DNA from: Natronomonas gomsonensis
Lineage (GTDB): Archaea; Halobacteriota; Halobacteria; Halobacteriales; Haloarculaceae
Direction of reading: 5' to 3'
Assembly: GCF_024300825.1 (NCBI RefSeq)
Contig: NZ_CP101323.1
Location: 1,922,001 to 1,986,000, forward strand
Length of the DNA stretch: 64,000 bases
In this document: piece after piece, positions 18,372 through 26,911 of the stretch
How positions within the stretch are numbered: position 1 is the first letter of the stretch
How the letters are laid out: each line of letters opens with the position of its first letter
Position numbers and translations under genes: made by a program
The notes under the pieces: model-generated
What the model was told of the DNA's origin: nothing
Databases searched by the model: none
What the model saw: the letters and a program-made list of their open reading frames with translations, nothing else

Positions 18372-18943
18372 TGAACCCCGGTCAACGCGTCGACCCGGTT
18401 GCGGTTCGCTCGACGGCTGTCTCGGTGGCCAGCGACTACGCCTCGGCTGGCAGCGACTTCTCGTATCACCAGGCGGCGGCGATTCACCACCACGTCAACG
18501 AGACCATCAGTTACGTCCCCGACCCGCGTTCGCGGAACTACATCGCCCCGCCCGATGAGACGCTTGAGACGGGCGCCGGCGACTGCGACTGTCAGGCCGT
18601 CCTCGTCGCCTCGCTTTTGGAAGCCATCGGCGCGACGACGCGGCTGGCGACCGTCGAAGCGCCCGACGGGAGCCGACACATGCTCCCGGAGGTGTACCTC
18701 GCCGACGAGGGCGAAGACACCTCGATAATCGCCGACGACCTCGGGGACTTCTACGGCAGTCAGGGCTATTCGACGGGTTGGTTCAACTATGAGACGGATT
18801 CCAGTGGGATGGTGTGGTACCCCGCCGACACCGCGATGGGGTCCTACATCGGCGACCTCTCGGCGCTGTCGGATGCCGGCTACGTCGGCGATTACACCGA
18901 CGGGTCGTGGTCGTGGTACTCCGTCGAGTACCACCACTACTGA
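18371..18943 (+). CDS. Transglutaminase-like (papain-fold) protein
   Basis: 190 residues. The core AAAIHHHVNETISYVPD leads to GAGDCDCQAVLVASLLEAIG, where the Cys of GDCDCQA sits at the transglutaminase nucleophile position. RHMLPEVYL supplies the His and WYPADTAMG a candidate Asp, so a Cys-His-Asp triad is plausible. There is no signal peptide, suggesting a cytoplasmic protease or amidase-like role. It starts inside the gatB stop codon and is therefore co-translated with it. Function in this setting is unknown. Confidence 0.78.
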   Translation: MNPGQRVDPVAVRSTAVSVASDYASAGSDFSYHQAAAIHHHVNETISYVPDPRSRNYIAPPDETLETGAGDCDCQAVLVASLLEAIGATTRLATVEAPDGSRHMLPEVYLADEGEDTSIIADDLGDFYGSQGYSTGWFNYETDSSGMVWYPADTAMGSYIGDLSALSDAGYVGDYTDGSWSWYSVEYHHY

Positions 18944-18996
18944 CGAGGGGGTCGAGCGGTGTTGCTGGCTCGGACACCGGTTGGAAGACGGCTCCG

Positions 18997-19011
18997 CCCC
19001 TACTGGTTGGG
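18997..19011 (+). promoter_or_regulatory. bop-type UAS upstream of halorhodopsin
   Basis: CCCCTACTGGTTGGG matches the Halobacterium bop UAS consensus ACCcnACTAGTTnGG (recalled from the literature) at 11 of 13 fixed positions. It ends 33 bases before the hop ATG, close to the UAS placement in bop. This suggests activation by a Bat-type regulator. Confidence 0.5.
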
Positions 19012-19044
19012 TACTGGCTTGAACACACCTCGTGACGTAGTGTT

Positions 19045-19902
19045 ATGTCGATGTTCGAGACAATGCTCACCGAGGGGGTCGTACTGGCGGAGGCGCTCGC
19101 GCCGCTTCAGAGCTCCCAGGCCGAACTGCTCGGCCGGATACGGAACGACACGTTGCTGAGTGCGTCGCTGTGGGTGAACGTCGCGTTGGCCGGGCTGTCC
19201 GTCCTGTTGTTCGTGTACATGGGTCGGAACGTCCGCTCTCCGCGAGCGAAACTCATCTGGGGTGCGACGCTTTTGATACCGCTGGTATCGATTTCGAGCT
19301 ATCTGGGGCTGCTCTCGGGGCTCACGGTCGGACTCATCGAGATGCCACCCGGGCACGCCCTCGAAGGGGAGGCTGTCCTCAGTCAGTGGGGTCGGTATCT
19401 GACGTGGGCGCTGTCGACGCCGTTGATTCTGCTCGCGTTGGGGTTGCTCGCCGACGTGGACATCGGCGACCTGTTCGTCGTCATCGCCGCCGATATCGCG
19501 ATGTGTCTAACCGGTCTCGCGGCAGCGCTGACCACGTCGTCGTACGCCTTCCGGTGGGCGTTCTATCTCATCAGCTGTAGCTTCTTCGTCGTCGTCCTCT
19601 ATGCCCTGCTGGCGGAGTGGCCGGTGGACGCCGAACGCGCGGGCACCGCCGAGGTGTTCGGTACGCTCCGGACGCTGACGGTCGTCCTCTGGCTGGGCTA
19701 TCCGATAATCTGGGCCGTCGGCGTCGAAGGGTTCGCACTCGTACAATCCGTCGGCGTCACGTCGTGGGGATACTCGGCGCTCGACGTGCTCGCGAAGTAC
19801 GTCTTCGCGTACATCCTCCTGCGGTGGGTCCTCGATAATCAAGACACTGTCGAGCGGGCAAACACCGGTGCGGTGAGAGCGGAAACTCCGGCCGACGACT
19901 GA
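19045..19902 (+). CDS. hop: Halorhodopsin, light-driven inward chloride pump
   Basis: 285 residues, seven transmembrane helices. RYLTWALSTPLILLALGLL in helix C has Thr120, Ser124 and Ala131 at the positions of bacteriorhodopsin Asp85/Thr89/Asp96; the T-S-A motif defines chloride pumps. Retinal Schiff-base Lys251 lies in SALDVLAKYVFAYILL. The family segment MPPGHALEGEA (B-C loop) and terminal TPADD are conserved with Natronomonas and Halobacterium halorhodopsin. A bop-like UAS lies just upstream. ATG 19051 is an alternative start. Confidence 0.96.
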   Translation: MSMFETMLTEGVVLAEALAPLQSSQAELLGRIRNDTLLSASLWVNVALAGLSVLLFVYMGRNVRSPRAKLIWGATLLIPLVSISSYLGLLSGLTVGLIEMPPGHALEGEAVLSQWGRYLTWALSTPLILLALGLLADVDIGDLFVVIAADIAMCLTGLAAALTTSSYAFRWAFYLISCSFFVVVLYALLAEWPVDAERAGTAEVFGTLRTLTVVLWLGYPIIWAVGVEGFALVQSVGVTSWGYSALDVLAKYVFAYILLRWVLDNQDTVERANTGAVRAETPADD

Positions 19903-19927
19903 CGACGCTTCGGCGTCGGGTGGACGC

Positions 19928-20530
19928 TCAGTCGCTTTCGGCGCTTTCGGCGCTGTCGACGCTTTCGGTCATTCCTGCGATGGGGTTGTCGGGGTCCTCG
20001 ACACGCGGGTCGAGTGCCAACAGCACACCCAACAGCACCGTGGCGACGATTTCGAGCGTCTTCGAGACGACGGCAAGCGTCACCTGTCCGGGTTGGTCTG
20101 TGCCCGTGAAAATACCGACGAGCGGGTCGACGTAATGGGTCGCGACGACTTCGCCGAGGCCCTCGTGGCTGTGGTCGGTCGCCGTCACCTCGCCGGCGCC
20201 GGAGAGGCCGTGTTCGAGGACGGAGTGCCACGCCAGCCACCCGACGACGAAGACGACCATCACGCCGATACCGAGGACGTACGCCCGGCGGTAGTCGATG
20301 GCGCCGGCGGCCGTCGCGAGGATGCCGGCGAGCATGGCCACCCCGGCAAGCGTGAACAGCCACGGTTCGGGTTGGGACAGCGCCTGCTCGCCCGCGAAGT
20401 ACTGTCCCAGCAGGCCGGCCCGTCCGAGGCGTGCCAACTCGGCGATGCCGACAACGAGGTGGATGACCGCGACGGCGCCGACGACCTGCAGCGTCCCGAA
20501 GCGGAGTTTTCGCGCGGTGGACTCCTCCAT
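19928..20530 (-). CDS. Four-to-five-helix membrane protein, unknown function
   Basis: 200 residues. Hydrophobic helices are seen at about 12-32, 55-78, 83-101 and 148-170, with an acidic Ser/Asp/Glu tail (PIAGMTESVDSAESAESD). A loop around residues 112-125 (EVTATDHSHEGLGEV) contains two histidines that could bind metal. It is convergent with hop, 25 bases from its stop. I do not recognise the family. A link to hop is only positional. Confidence 0.75.
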   Translation of the reverse strand: MEESTARKLRFGTLQVVGAVAVIHLVVGIAELARLGRAGLLGQYFAGEQALSQPEPWLFTLAGVAMLAGILATAAGAIDYRRAYVLGIGVMVVFVVGWLAWHSVLEHGLSGAGEVTATDHSHEGLGEVVATHYVDPLVGIFTGTDQPGQVTLAVVSKTLEIVATVLLGVLLALDPRVEDPDNPIAGMTESVDSAESAESD

Positions 20531-20719
20531 GTGGGGCCGTCGGGACTACGGGAGCAAGAGGGTGCCGGTCCGGAAAGCGACCCACTTCGTTGACTCCACC
20601 CGCGTGCGTGAGGCACGCGACACGTACGCGCTCATACGACCGCAGGCGCCTCCTAACGCGGTTTTATGGCTGTTACGACGAAAGGTTGAAACCCCGAGTC
20701 GGCGTACCCCGACGTACTC

Positions 20720-23224
20720 GTGGAACTCATCGTCACCGAAAAGGACAACGCCGCACGGCGTATCGCCGACATTCTCTCCGACGGCGGTGCGTCCGCCGAG
20801 CGCCGAAACGGCGTCAACGTCTACCGCTGGGGGGACAAGCGCTGTGTCGGCCTCTCGGGACACGTCGTCGGGGTCGACTTCCCCGCCGAGTACGCCGACT
20901 GGCGGGACGTCCAACCCGCGGAGTTGGTCGACGCCGACGTGGTCAAGACGCCGACACAGGAGAACATCGTCCGGACGCTACAGTCGCTGGCCGCCGAGTG
21001 CGACGAAGCGGTCATCGCCACCGACTACGACCGCGAGGGCGAACTCATCGGCAAGGAGGCCTACGAACTCATCGAGGAGGTCGCCGACGTGCCCATCTCC
21101 CGGGTCCGGTTCTCCTCGATTACCGAAAACGAGGTGAAAAGCGCCTTCGCCGACCCCGACGACCTCGATTTCGACCTCGCGGCCGCGGGGGAGGCCCGAC
21201 AGGTCGTCGACCTGCTGTGGGGGGCCGCACTCACTCGATTCCTCTCGCTTTCGGCCAAGCAGTTGGGCGAGGACTTCATCTCGGTGGGCCGGGTGCAGTC
21301 GCCGACGCTGAAACTCATCGTCGACCGCGAACGCGAGATTCAGGCGTTCGACCCCGACGACTACTGGGAACTGTTCGCCGACCTCCTGAAGAGCGAGGAG
21401 CGCTTCGAGGCCCAGTACTTCTACAAGGAGGACGGCACCGAAAACGAGCGCGTCTGGGACGAAAGCGACGCCGAGGCGGCCTTCGAGCAACTGCAGGGGG
21501 CGCGGGAAGCCATCGTCGAGTCGGTCAACCGCCGCCGCCGCAGCGACGACCCGCCGGAGCCGTTCAACACCACTCAGTACATCCGTGCCGCCGGCTCTAT
21601 CGGGCTGTCGGCACAGAAAGCGATGAGCGTCGCCGAAGAACTGTACACCGCCGGCTACATCACCTATCCCCGAACGGACAACACCGTCTACCCCGACGAC
21701 CTCGACCCCTCTGACCTCCTAGAGTCGTTCGTCGGCCACCATCCCTTCTCGGAGGACGCCCAGTCGCTGCTCGATGCCGGCGACATCGAACCGACGGCGG
21801 GCGACGAGGAGACCACCGACCACCCACCAATCCATCCGACCGGAGAGATTCCCGGGAAGCAGGACCTCTCCGACGACGAGTGGGACGTGTACGAACTCGT
21901 CGTCCGGCGGTTCTTCGCCACCGTTGCCGACGCCGCCGAGTGGGAACACCTCAAGGTCGTCGCCGACGCCAACGGCTGTCTGCTGAAGGCCAACGGCAAG
22001 CGCCTCGTCGAGGCCGGCTACCACGAGGTGTACCCCTACGGCTCGACGAGCGAGAACTACGTCCCAGACGTAGAGGAGGGCGAAGTCCTCGACATCGAAG
22101 ACGCTCGCATCGAGGCCAAACAGACCCAACCGCCCCGCCGTCGCGGCCAGTCGCGGCTCATCGAGACGATGGAGGACCTCGGCTTGGGGACGAAAGCCAC
22201 CCGCCACAACACCCTCCAGAAACTGTACGACCGCGGGTACATCGAAGGCGACCCGCCGCGGCCGACCAAACTTGCGATGGCCGTCGTCGAGGCCGCCGAG
22301 GAGTTCGCCGACCGCATCGTCGACGAGGAGATGACCGCCCAACTCGAAGCCGACATGCGGGCCATCGCCGAGGGCGAGAAGGATTACGACGAGGTGACCG
22401 CCGAATCCCGCGAGATGCTGGCGACGATTTTCGAGGAACTCCACGACTCCCGGGAGGAAATCGGCGAACACCTCCGGGAGTCGATGAAGGCCGACCGGAC
22501 GCTCGGGCCGTGTCCGGAGTGCGGTGAAGACCTCCTGGTTCGGCGGTCCCGTCGGGGGTCGTACTTCGTCGGCTGTGACGGCTTCCCGGAGTGTCGCTAC
22601 ACCCTCCCGCTGCCGAGCCAGGGCGAACCGACCGTCCTCGACGAACGCTGTGAGGAACACGACCTCCGTCACGTGAAGATGCTCGCCGGTCGCAACACGT
22701 TCGTCCACGGCTGTCCGCGGTGTAAGGCCGAGGAAGCCGACGAAGCCGACGACGAGATAATCGGTCCGTGTCCCGAGTGTGGCGAGGAACACGGCGGCGA
22801 ACTCGCCATCAAGCAACTCCGCTCGGGGTCGCGACTCGTCGGTTGCACCCGATATCCGGAGTGTGAGTACTCGTTGCCGCTGCCCCGGCGTGGCGACATC
22901 GTCGTCACCGACGAACAGTGTGAGGAACACGGCCTGCCGCATCTCCACATCGTCGACGGCGAGGACGACGACGACCCCTGGGAGTTGGGCTGTCCCATCT
23001 GCAATTACGAGGAGTACCAACAGCGACAGGCGGTGTCGGCCGTCGAGGACCTCGACGGAATCGGCGAGAAGACCGCCGCAAAACTCGCCGAAGCCGGCAT
23101 CGAATCACTTGACGACCTCCGGGATGCCGACGCCGAGGCCGTCGCGGGAGAGGTACAGGGCGTCTCAGCCGACCGGGTCCGGGAGTGGCAGGCCCAGGCC
23201 AACGCCGGCGTCGCGGCGGACTGA
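20720..23224 (+). CDS. topA: DNA topoisomerase I (type IA)
   Basis: 834 residues from GTG 20720. The Toprim domain starts MELIVTEKDNAARRIA and has the acidic TDYDREGELIG motif. The catalytic tyrosine is Y316 in GYITYPRTDN. The C-terminal third has four cysteine modules: CPECGEDLL…GCDGFPEC, CEEH…GCPRC, CPECGEEHG…GCTRYPEC and CEEHG…GCPIC. A helix-hairpin-helix (DLDGIGEKTAAKLAEAGIES) ends the protein. It relaxes negative supercoils. The upstream 189 bases hold an AT-rich tttatggctg stretch but no other gene. Confidence 0.96.
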   Translation: MELIVTEKDNAARRIADILSDGGASAERRNGVNVYRWGDKRCVGLSGHVVGVDFPAEYADWRDVQPAELVDADVVKTPTQENIVRTLQSLAAECDEAVIATDYDREGELIGKEAYELIEEVADVPISRVRFSSITENEVKSAFADPDDLDFDLAAAGEARQVVDLLWGAALTRFLSLSAKQLGEDFISVGRVQSPTLKLIVDREREIQAFDPDDYWELFADLLKSEERFEAQYFYKEDGTENERVWDESDAEAAFEQLQGAREAIVESVNRRRRSDDPPEPFNTTQYIRAAGSIGLSAQKAMSVAEELYTAGYITYPRTDNTVYPDDLDPSDLLESFVGHHPFSEDAQSLLDAGDIEPTAGDEETTDHPPIHPTGEIPGKQDLSDDEWDVYELVVRRFFATVADAAEWEHLKVVADANGCLLKANGKRLVEAGYHEVYPYGSTSENYVPDVEEGEVLDIEDARIEAKQTQPPRRRGQSRLIETMEDLGLGTKATRHNTLQKLYDRGYIEGDPPRPTKLAMAVVEAAEEFADRIVDEEMTAQLEADMRAIAEGEKDYDEVTAESREMLATIFEELHDSREEIGEHLRESMKADRTLGPCPECGEDLLVRRSRRGSYFVGCDGFPECRYTLPLPSQGEPTVLDERCEEHDLRHVKMLAGRNTFVHGCPRCKAEEADEADDEIIGPCPECGEEHGGELAIKQLRSGSRLVGCTRYPECEYSLPLPRRGDIVVTDEQCEEHGLPHLHIVDGEDDDDPWELGCPICNYEEYQQRQAVSAVEDLDGIGEKTAAKLAEAGIESLDDLRDADAEAVAGEVQGVSADRVREWQAQANAGVAAD

Positions 23225-23286
23225 GCGGACGGTTTCGTCGTCGAGACCACCACACCATTATGTCGCTTGCGCCCCAAATATCTCAA

Positions 23287-23634
23287 ATGGCAGACACCAA
23301 AGAGGGTCGGGAGAAACAGGCCGCAGACGAAGAACGGCGACAGCGGGAGCGTGAAATCGAGGAAGCACAAACGCGAAGCGAGGAGTTGGAGCCGCCGAGG
23401 GAAGGCGAGGAACCACCTCGTGAGTGTCACCGCCGCGGCTGTGAGGAATCACCGTCGTTCGTCGTCCGGGAGCGCTACCAGGAGGATACTGGTCACGGTG
23501 CCGTCGTGGCGACGGCGTATCTCTGTCGTGACCACACCGAAGAAGAGGGCCCGACGAACCTCGAAAACGCCTACTCGGGGTACGTGTTCCGGGTCGACCC
23601 GGTCGAGACGGCCTCGGATGCGGACATGGGGTGA
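23287..23634 (+). CDS. Conserved haloarchaeal small protein with Cys/His pairs
   Basis: 115 residues from ATG 23287. The N-terminal half is a charged helix (KEGREKQAADEERRQRERE). The C-terminal half has CHRRGCEESPSF, VVATAYLCRDHTEEEG and NAYSGYVFRVDP. The C-x4-C and C-x2-H groups look like a zinc-binding treble-clef or ribbon. Function unknown. An upstream ATG at 23260 in the same frame would add nine residues, but the shorter start follows an AT-rich atatctcaa element. Confidence 0.7.
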   Translation: MADTKEGREKQAADEERRQREREIEEAQTRSEELEPPREGEEPPRECHRRGCEESPSFVVRERYQEDTGHGAVVATAYLCRDHTEEEGPTNLENAYSGYVFRVDPVETASDADMG

Positions 23635-23681
23635 CCGCTGAGCCGTCGAGAGCAGTATTGTCGAGTAATTCCGGATAGGCG

Positions 23682-24035
23682 TCAGTCAAGCCCGAGGTTC
23701 ACTTTGAGCGCCTCATCGATGGCCGCCATCGTTGAGGTATCGAGACGGCCGACAACGGAGAGAATGCGTCTTTCTATCGAAACGACACGTAGCTGGTCGA
23801 GGCGGACTGAAGAGTCCTTCTCGAAGGGTGAATCTGCCGCTTCGACCTAGACCTCGAATGGATAGCCGCTGTATGTCCCTGTTGCCGGGGCTACGATGGT
23901 GGTACTCGCGTTCTTGTTACCGATGCCGTTTTGGACGACCACCGCAGGCCGCGTCTTCTTCATTTCATGTCCTTCGGTAGGGTCGAGATGGACGATGACA
24001 ACGTCTCCACGGCGAATCGAGACCTCGTCACTCAT
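23682..24035 (-). pseudogene. MazF/PemK-type toxin with in-frame amber stop
   Basis: ATG 24035 encodes MSDEVSIRRGDVVIVHLDP and continues through TRPAVVVQNGIGNKNASTTIVAP, the MazF/PemK beta-barrel core. A TAG at 23847-23849 follows YSGYPFEV. The same frame then continues without interruption as VEAADSPFEKDSSVRLDQL and further to TGA at 23682, which is the normal MazF C-terminus. One substitution (GAG or CAG to TAG would do it) therefore splits a 117-residue toxin after 62 residues. Its start overlaps the antitoxin stop (ATGA). Confidence 0.85.
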
Positions 24036-24268
24036 CGCTCGAGGTCGTCCCACGCCTCTGCCGACGCATCGTCCCACTCGTCGGCAAGGGAGCTCGCGCT
24101 GTTGGATGCATCGCGGTACGCAGCGGCCAGTTCATCGTCGTCGGGGGCTTCAGACTCGACCTCGACGATGGCGACCGTGACGCGCTTGTTCGCGTACTCG
24201 GTGCCGAGATAAATCCGCCCTCAGTCGTCAGTCTCGTTCGTTTGCAGGTCGGTCGCGTCCAGTTTCAT
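24032..24268 (-). pseudogene. Antitoxin partner with in-frame opal stop
   Basis: ATG 24268 encodes MKLDATDLQTNETDD, then TGA at 24221-24223, then in the same frame GRIYLGTEYANKRVTVAIVE and an acidic C-terminus ending EAWDDLER at 24032. The post-stop part is the haloarchaeal AbrB-like antitoxin core (x-R-I-Y-L-G-x-E-Y-A), so the stop probably replaced CGA arginine. It overlaps the toxin start by 3 bases, the usual antitoxin-toxin order. Both genes of the pair are therefore dead unless read through. Confidence 0.82.
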
Positions 24269-24293
24269 TGTGGTGCCCACCATTACCCAACCA

Positions 24294-24335
24294 TACACAA
24301 TTCCCATGTATTGGGACTTCCACACAATATTAATA
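24294..24335 (+). promoter_or_regulatory. Sulfur locus A promoter: TACACAA and CACAATAT half-sites plus TATA
   Basis: TACACAA (24294-24300) is identical to one arm of the dyad at 49544-49562, and CACAATAT (24323-24330) runs into the TATA-like aatattaata (24326-24335), 31-40 bases before the tusA-like ATG 24366. An operator overlapping TATA would give repression. Confidence 0.4.
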
Positions 24336-24365
24336 TGAGTTCTCCACGAACGTTCACCTGTACTC

Positions 24366-24608
24366 ATGACAGAGACAGATATTCAGCCGACGGAGACGGT
24401 CGACGCTCGGGGGTCGGCCTGCCCCGGTCCGTTGATGGACCTTATCGGCAAGATTAGAGCGGTCGAATCGGGCGAGGTCGTGCGCCTTTTAAGCGATAAC
24501 GAGCAGTCGCTGACCGATGTCGAAGAGTGGACGAACGAGGCCGGAAACGAGCTGCTAGCGGTCGAGGAGGAAGACGACCACTACGCGTTCTACGTGGAGA
24601 AAGCATGA
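24366..24608 (+). CDS. TusA/SirA-like sulfur carrier protein (locus A)
   Basis: 80 residues with the family C-P-x-P motif (SACPGPLMDLI, Cys19), whose cysteine carries a persulfide in TusA proteins. The beta-alpha-beta-alpha-beta-beta pattern and the terminal DDHYAFYVEKA are typical. Its stop overlaps the start of the SQR-like gene by 4 bases, so sulfane sulfur may be passed between them. A second paralogue lies in locus B (45568). Sulfur relay to tRNA thiolation is less likely given this operon. Confidence 0.9.
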   Translation: MTETDIQPTETVDARGSACPGPLMDLIGKIRAVESGEVVRLLSDNEQSLTDVEEWTNEAGNELLAVEEEDDHYAFYVEKA

Positions 24609-25747
24609 CCGACCATATCGTCATCCTCGGTGGCGGGACCGGTGGGGCCGTGTTGGCGAACGACCTCGCCGACCGGCTGGACGCCGAACTCGAAGCCGAC
24701 GAGGTCAGAGTCACACTCGTCAACGACGGCCCCGACCACGTCTACAAGCCAGTGTGGCTGTACGTCCCGTTCGGTGAGCGCGAGCCAGCCGACGGCCGTC
24801 GGCCGCTGGACGAACTCGTCGACGACCGAATCGACCTCCGCATCGACCGCGTTACGGACATCGACACGGACAGCCAGCGGCTCCGGATGCGCGATAAAAC
24901 CTCGCTCAGTTACGATCATCTCGTGCTCGCGACCGGGTCGACGCTCGCACCCGAGGAGATACCCGGCTTGGACGAGGGCGGCCACGACTACTACAGCGAA
25001 TCCGGGGCGGAGACGCTGCGCGAGGAGTTGCTCTCGTTCACCGAGGGCCACCTCGTGTTGAGCGTCATCGGGACGCCGCACATGTGTCCGGCGGCACCGC
25101 TCGAGTTCGTGTTCATGGCCGACGACTGGTTCCGAAAGCGCGGCCTCCGGGAGGACGTCGAGATCACCTACACCTACCCGATTCAGCGCGTCCACGGCAA
25201 TCCCCACATCGCCGAATGGGCCCGGCCGCTCATGGACGACCGCGACATCAACGTCGAGACGTTCTTCAACGCCGAGTCAGTCGACGCCGAGGCCAACCGG
25301 CTTACCTCGATGGAGGGAACCGACATCGACTACGACCTGCTGGTCGGTATCCCGCCGCACCGCGGCGTCGACCTCGTCGAGGACGCGGGCCTCGGCGACG
25401 ACGGCTGGGTCGAGGTCGACCAACACACCCTCGAAGCCGAGAACGCCGAGAACGTCTACGCAATCGGTGACACCGCCGACACGGGTGCCCCGAACGCCGG
25501 CAGCGTGGCCCACTATCAGGCCGGCGTCGTCGGCCGCCGACTCGCCAGTGCGGTTCGCGGCCGCCCGGCGACGGCGACCTACGAAGGGAAGACGCTGTGT
25601 TTCGTCGAGACGGGCATGGATTCGGCGTCGTTCGTGGAGTTCGACTACGAAAACCCGCCGTCGCCGGTGCCGCCCTCGGAGAAAATCCACTGGGCGAAGT
25701 TGGCGTACAACGAGTCCTACTGGCTCACCGCACGGGGGTTACTCTGA
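24605..25747 (+). CDS. Sulfide:quinone oxidoreductase-like flavoprotein
   Basis: 380 residues from ATG 24605. The FAD-binding GGGTGGAVLANDLAD motif is at residues 9-23, LATGSTLAPEEIPG at 108-121, and VYAIGDTAD at 284-292. SQR redox cysteines match Cys161 in GTPHMCPAAPLE and Cys332 in GKTLCFVETG; the first cysteine of classic SQR is absent. The C-terminal KIHWAKLAYNESYWLTARG resembles the membrane-anchoring tail of SQR. It is coupled to TusA-like and DUF1641 genes. Likely oxidises sulfide or persulfide to quinone; NADH dehydrogenase-like activity is an alternative. Confidence 0.86.
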   Translation: MTDHIVILGGGTGGAVLANDLADRLDAELEADEVRVTLVNDGPDHVYKPVWLYVPFGEREPADGRRPLDELVDDRIDLRIDRVTDIDTDSQRLRMRDKTSLSYDHLVLATGSTLAPEEIPGLDEGGHDYYSESGAETLREELLSFTEGHLVLSVIGTPHMCPAAPLEFVFMADDWFRKRGLREDVEITYTYPIQRVHGNPHIAEWARPLMDDRDINVETFFNAESVDAEANRLTSMEGTDIDYDLLVGIPPHRGVDLVEDAGLGDDGWVEVDQHTLEAENAENVYAIGDTADTGAPNAGSVAHYQAGVVGRRLASAVRGRPATATYEGKTLCFVETGMDSASFVEFDYENPPSPVPPSEKIHWAKLAYNESYWLTARGLL

Positions 25748-25749
25748 GG

Positions 25750-26376
25750 ATGTCCGGCGAAGCACCCGAGAGTCAGACGGAACTGGAAGCGGCTATCGAG
25801 GAAAACCCGGAAGCGGTCGCGGAGTTCGTCCGCCGACTGGACGCCGTCAACGAACTGCTGGACGTGGTCGCACTCGGCGAAAGCGCGCTCACCGACGAGA
25901 TGGCTCGCGACCTCGCCGACACGACGTCGACGCTCGCGGAGTCGGCAGACGGCCTCGCGACCGACGAGACGGTCGGGTTGGCCGAAAGCGTCGGCCAGAA
26001 CGGCGCGGAACTGCAGGAAACGCTCGAAACCCTCGTGAGCCTTCAGGAGACGGGCGCCCTAGACGAGTTGGTCGAACTCGCGAGCGTGGCGTCGCTTTTG
26101 ACGGCGGCGCTCGACGACGAGATGGTTCGGTCGCTGGCCGCGACCGGCTCCTCGCTCGGGGAGCTCGCCCAGACGGCCGCCGACGAAGAGACCCACGACG
26201 GACTGGAGACGGTCCTTCAGAGCGTCGGCGACGCCGAACGGCAACCGGACGAACGCATCGGTGCGCTCGGGCTGGTGAAAGCCGCACGGGACCCCGACGT
26301 CCAGTACGGCCTCGGCTACGTACTTTCGATTGCCCGAGCCATCGGACAGAACAGACGGCCAGCAGACGACGCCTGA
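25750..26376 (+). CDS. DUF1641 protein
   Basis: 208 residues, almost wholly helical, with repeated amphipathic units such as DELVELASVASLLTAALDDEMV. The characteristic final segment GLVKAARDPDVQYGLGYVLSIARAIGQ matches DUF1641, which in archaea and bacteria is found next to SQR-like flavoproteins and formate dehydrogenases. It starts two bases after the SQR-like stop. Probably an accessory subunit that binds the flavoprotein at the membrane (inference). Confidence 0.85.
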   Translation: MSGEAPESQTELEAAIEENPEAVAEFVRRLDAVNELLDVVALGESALTDEMARDLADTTSTLAESADGLATDETVGLAESVGQNGAELQETLETLVSLQETGALDELVELASVASLLTAALDDEMVRSLAATGSSLGELAQTAADEETHDGLETVLQSVGDAERQPDERIGALGLVKAARDPDVQYGLGYVLSIARAIGQNRRPADDA

Positions 26377-26384
26377 CTCGGCAC

Positions 26385-26828
26385 TCAGGCCTCGGTCGGA
26401 TTTTTCATCGGGTCCTCGAACACCCGCCCCGAGAGGGAATCGACGACGAACCGGTAGAACGCCATCGAGAGGTCATCGACCGGCGTGTCGGGAATTACGT
26501 TCATCGTCGGGACGGTCGCGTTCTCGGCAAGTGCGGCCGCCGCGGCGTCGTGTTCTGACGCCGGGACGGCTTCGATTCGCCCGCGTGCCTGGACGCTTTC
26601 GGCGGGGTCGGTGGTGAACACCGTGAACGTCGCAACGTCGGTCGTATCGAGAAACGCCATCTTCCGACTGTCGTCCTCGTGGGCGAACTGGAAGTACAGA
26701 TACGTCCCGTCGTATCCGAACGACTCCGGAATCGCATAGGTCTCGGCACCGTCGGTCAGCGAGAGCACCCCGGCGCCCTCGGCTCTGAGCAACTCGTCGA
26801 TAGCCGACCGGTTCATCTTCTCTGTCAT
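26385..26828 (-). CDS. Pyridoxamine 5'-phosphate oxidase-fold protein
   Basis: 147 residues with a split-barrel flavin fold: GVLSLTDGAETYAIPESFGYDG, LYFQFAHEDDSRKMAFLDTT, and VQARGRIEAVP. This is the short haloarchaeal PPOX group, which is usually FMN- or F420-binding and of unknown substrate. It is convergent with locus A (8 bases from the DUF1641 stop). Residue-level proof of cofactor choice is not visible. Confidence 0.82.
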   Translation of the reverse strand: MTEKMNRSAIDELLRAEGAGVLSLTDGAETYAIPESFGYDGTYLYFQFAHEDDSRKMAFLDTTDVATFTVFTTDPAESVQARGRIEAVPASEHDAAAAALAENATVPTMNVIPDTPVDDLSMAFYRFVVDSLSGRVFEDPMKNPTEA

Positions 26829-26911
26829 TCAACGTTTCTTGACGTGTGCAGCGTTTATATCTCTCGAAGTCCGTGACTGCGGACGGTTGGGAACGATATC
26901 GCGCCGGAAAG

